Shown here in pieces: positions 54,802 to 54,972 of a DNA stretch of 54,972 bases. Position 1 is the stretch's first letter; every line of letters starts with the position of its first letter. The stretch is from Flavobacteriales bacterium (lineage in GTDB: Bacteria > Bacteroidota > Bacteroidia > Flavobacteriales_E > Vicingaceae): assembly GCA_013359255.1 (NCBI GenBank), contig JABWCF010000018.1, positions 1-54,972 of the forward strand. The letters run 5' to 3'. The position numbers and the translations under genes were made by a program. Under the pieces are notes generated by a model. That model had not been told where the DNA came from. It worked only from the letters and a program-made list of their open reading frames with translations, and did not search any database.

Positions 54802-54972
54802 TTAATTGTTTAATTTTTCTATCTCCTGTTTTAGAATATTAAGTTTATGGCTTAACTCAATAATATATAAGCTTTGTTCTTCAATTTTTTCGAGTAGTTT
54901 GGCTTGCATCTCACCTAAACGAATACCCGTTTCTTCCACTTCTTTTGCAGAAGGAACACCCGGCAAATGCTT
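54802..54972 (-). CDS. C-terminus of a protein with coiled-coil tail (partial)
   Basis: The last 56 codons of a minus-strand gene that enters from the right edge: [16 protein letters not shown], then [25 protein letters not shown] and KQEIEKLNN. The [11 protein letters not shown]...[18 protein letters not shown] pattern is familiar from the ends of Bacteroidota tail-fibre-domain (S74-like) surface proteins; the domain itself lies outside the window. It ends four bases before the glycosyltransferase start. Confidence 0.75.
   Translation of the reverse strand, partial: KHLPGVPSAKEVEETGIRLGEMQAKLLEKIEEQSLYIIELSHKLNILKQEIEKLNN

Noticed and set aside
1-54972. Linking the proteins at both window edges as one family
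   Set aside because: Only about 15 mature residues are visible on the left, and the base after its last codon does not fit the VGIGT motif; the similarity cannot be supported.

Overview
The window looks like chromosomal DNA from a member of the Bacteroidota. The evidence is a set of type IX secretion system (T9SS) cargo proteins with type A and type B (CHU_C) C-terminal sorting domains, two PorP/SprF-family outer-membrane proteins next to SprB-repeat proteins, Omp28, DUF4412 and AsmA-like proteins, LytTR/LytS signalling, AT-rich DNA, and promoters of the Bacteroidota form TTG-N18-21-TAnnTTTG. UGA is used as a stop, so the code is standard. I see no rRNA, tRNA, insertion sequence, prophage or CRISPR array.

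Layout. 1-157 (minus): 5' end of a secreted-protein gene whose N-terminal coding region contains a run of 14 C, a candidate phase-variation switch. 295-2184 (minus): acetyl-CoA synthetase. 2311-14588 (plus): two adhesin + PorP/SprF pairs; the second adhesin is a 3156-residue SprB-like protein with 35 tandem repeats. 14699-16331 (plus): an Omp28-like T9SS cargo and a small Spy/CpxP-like protein. 16370-20811 (minus): two secreted amidohydrolase-family genes holding three domains, only one with intact metal ligands. 21065-26740: a WYL regulator divergent from a thiolase (PaaJ/PcaF type), two truncated-looking TPR membrane proteins and a PaaY-type protein. 26830-36588 (plus): pseudouridine synthase, AsmA-like protein, sensor kinase, hemW, cyclase-family protein, Lrp/AsnC regulator, MmcQ/YjbR protein, DUF502 protein and EamA transporter. 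36590-41229 (minus): LytTR/LytS two-component pair, a small unknown protein and thiL. 41297-47983 (minus): a glycine-rich T9SS cargo, infB-nusA-rimP, and yraN. 48028-51639: DUF4412 protein, LD-carboxypeptidase and metG. 51734-54972 (minus): a GH16 hydrolase split from its T9SS sorting domain by a frameshift at an A6 tract, a PMT/ArnT-like glycosyltransferase and the C-terminus of another protein.

How it fits together. Most of the window is ordinary housekeeping. The accessory part is the secreted surface: the SprB/PorP cluster, the Omp28-like and glycine-rich T9SS cargos, the GH16 enzyme and the poly-C-controlled N-terminus. The strongest unusual signals are (1) the SprB array, in which every repeat has an added cysteine pair and the second half carries a higher-order period of about 900 bp; (2) the in-frame poly-C tract; (3) the A6 frameshift separating GH16 from its export tail; (4) a near-identical 107-bp 3' module shared by two otherwise divergent TPR genes; and (5) a terminator-like hairpin between a good promoter and the start codon of rimP-nusA-infB. 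There is no gap of more than 300 bases without a gene.
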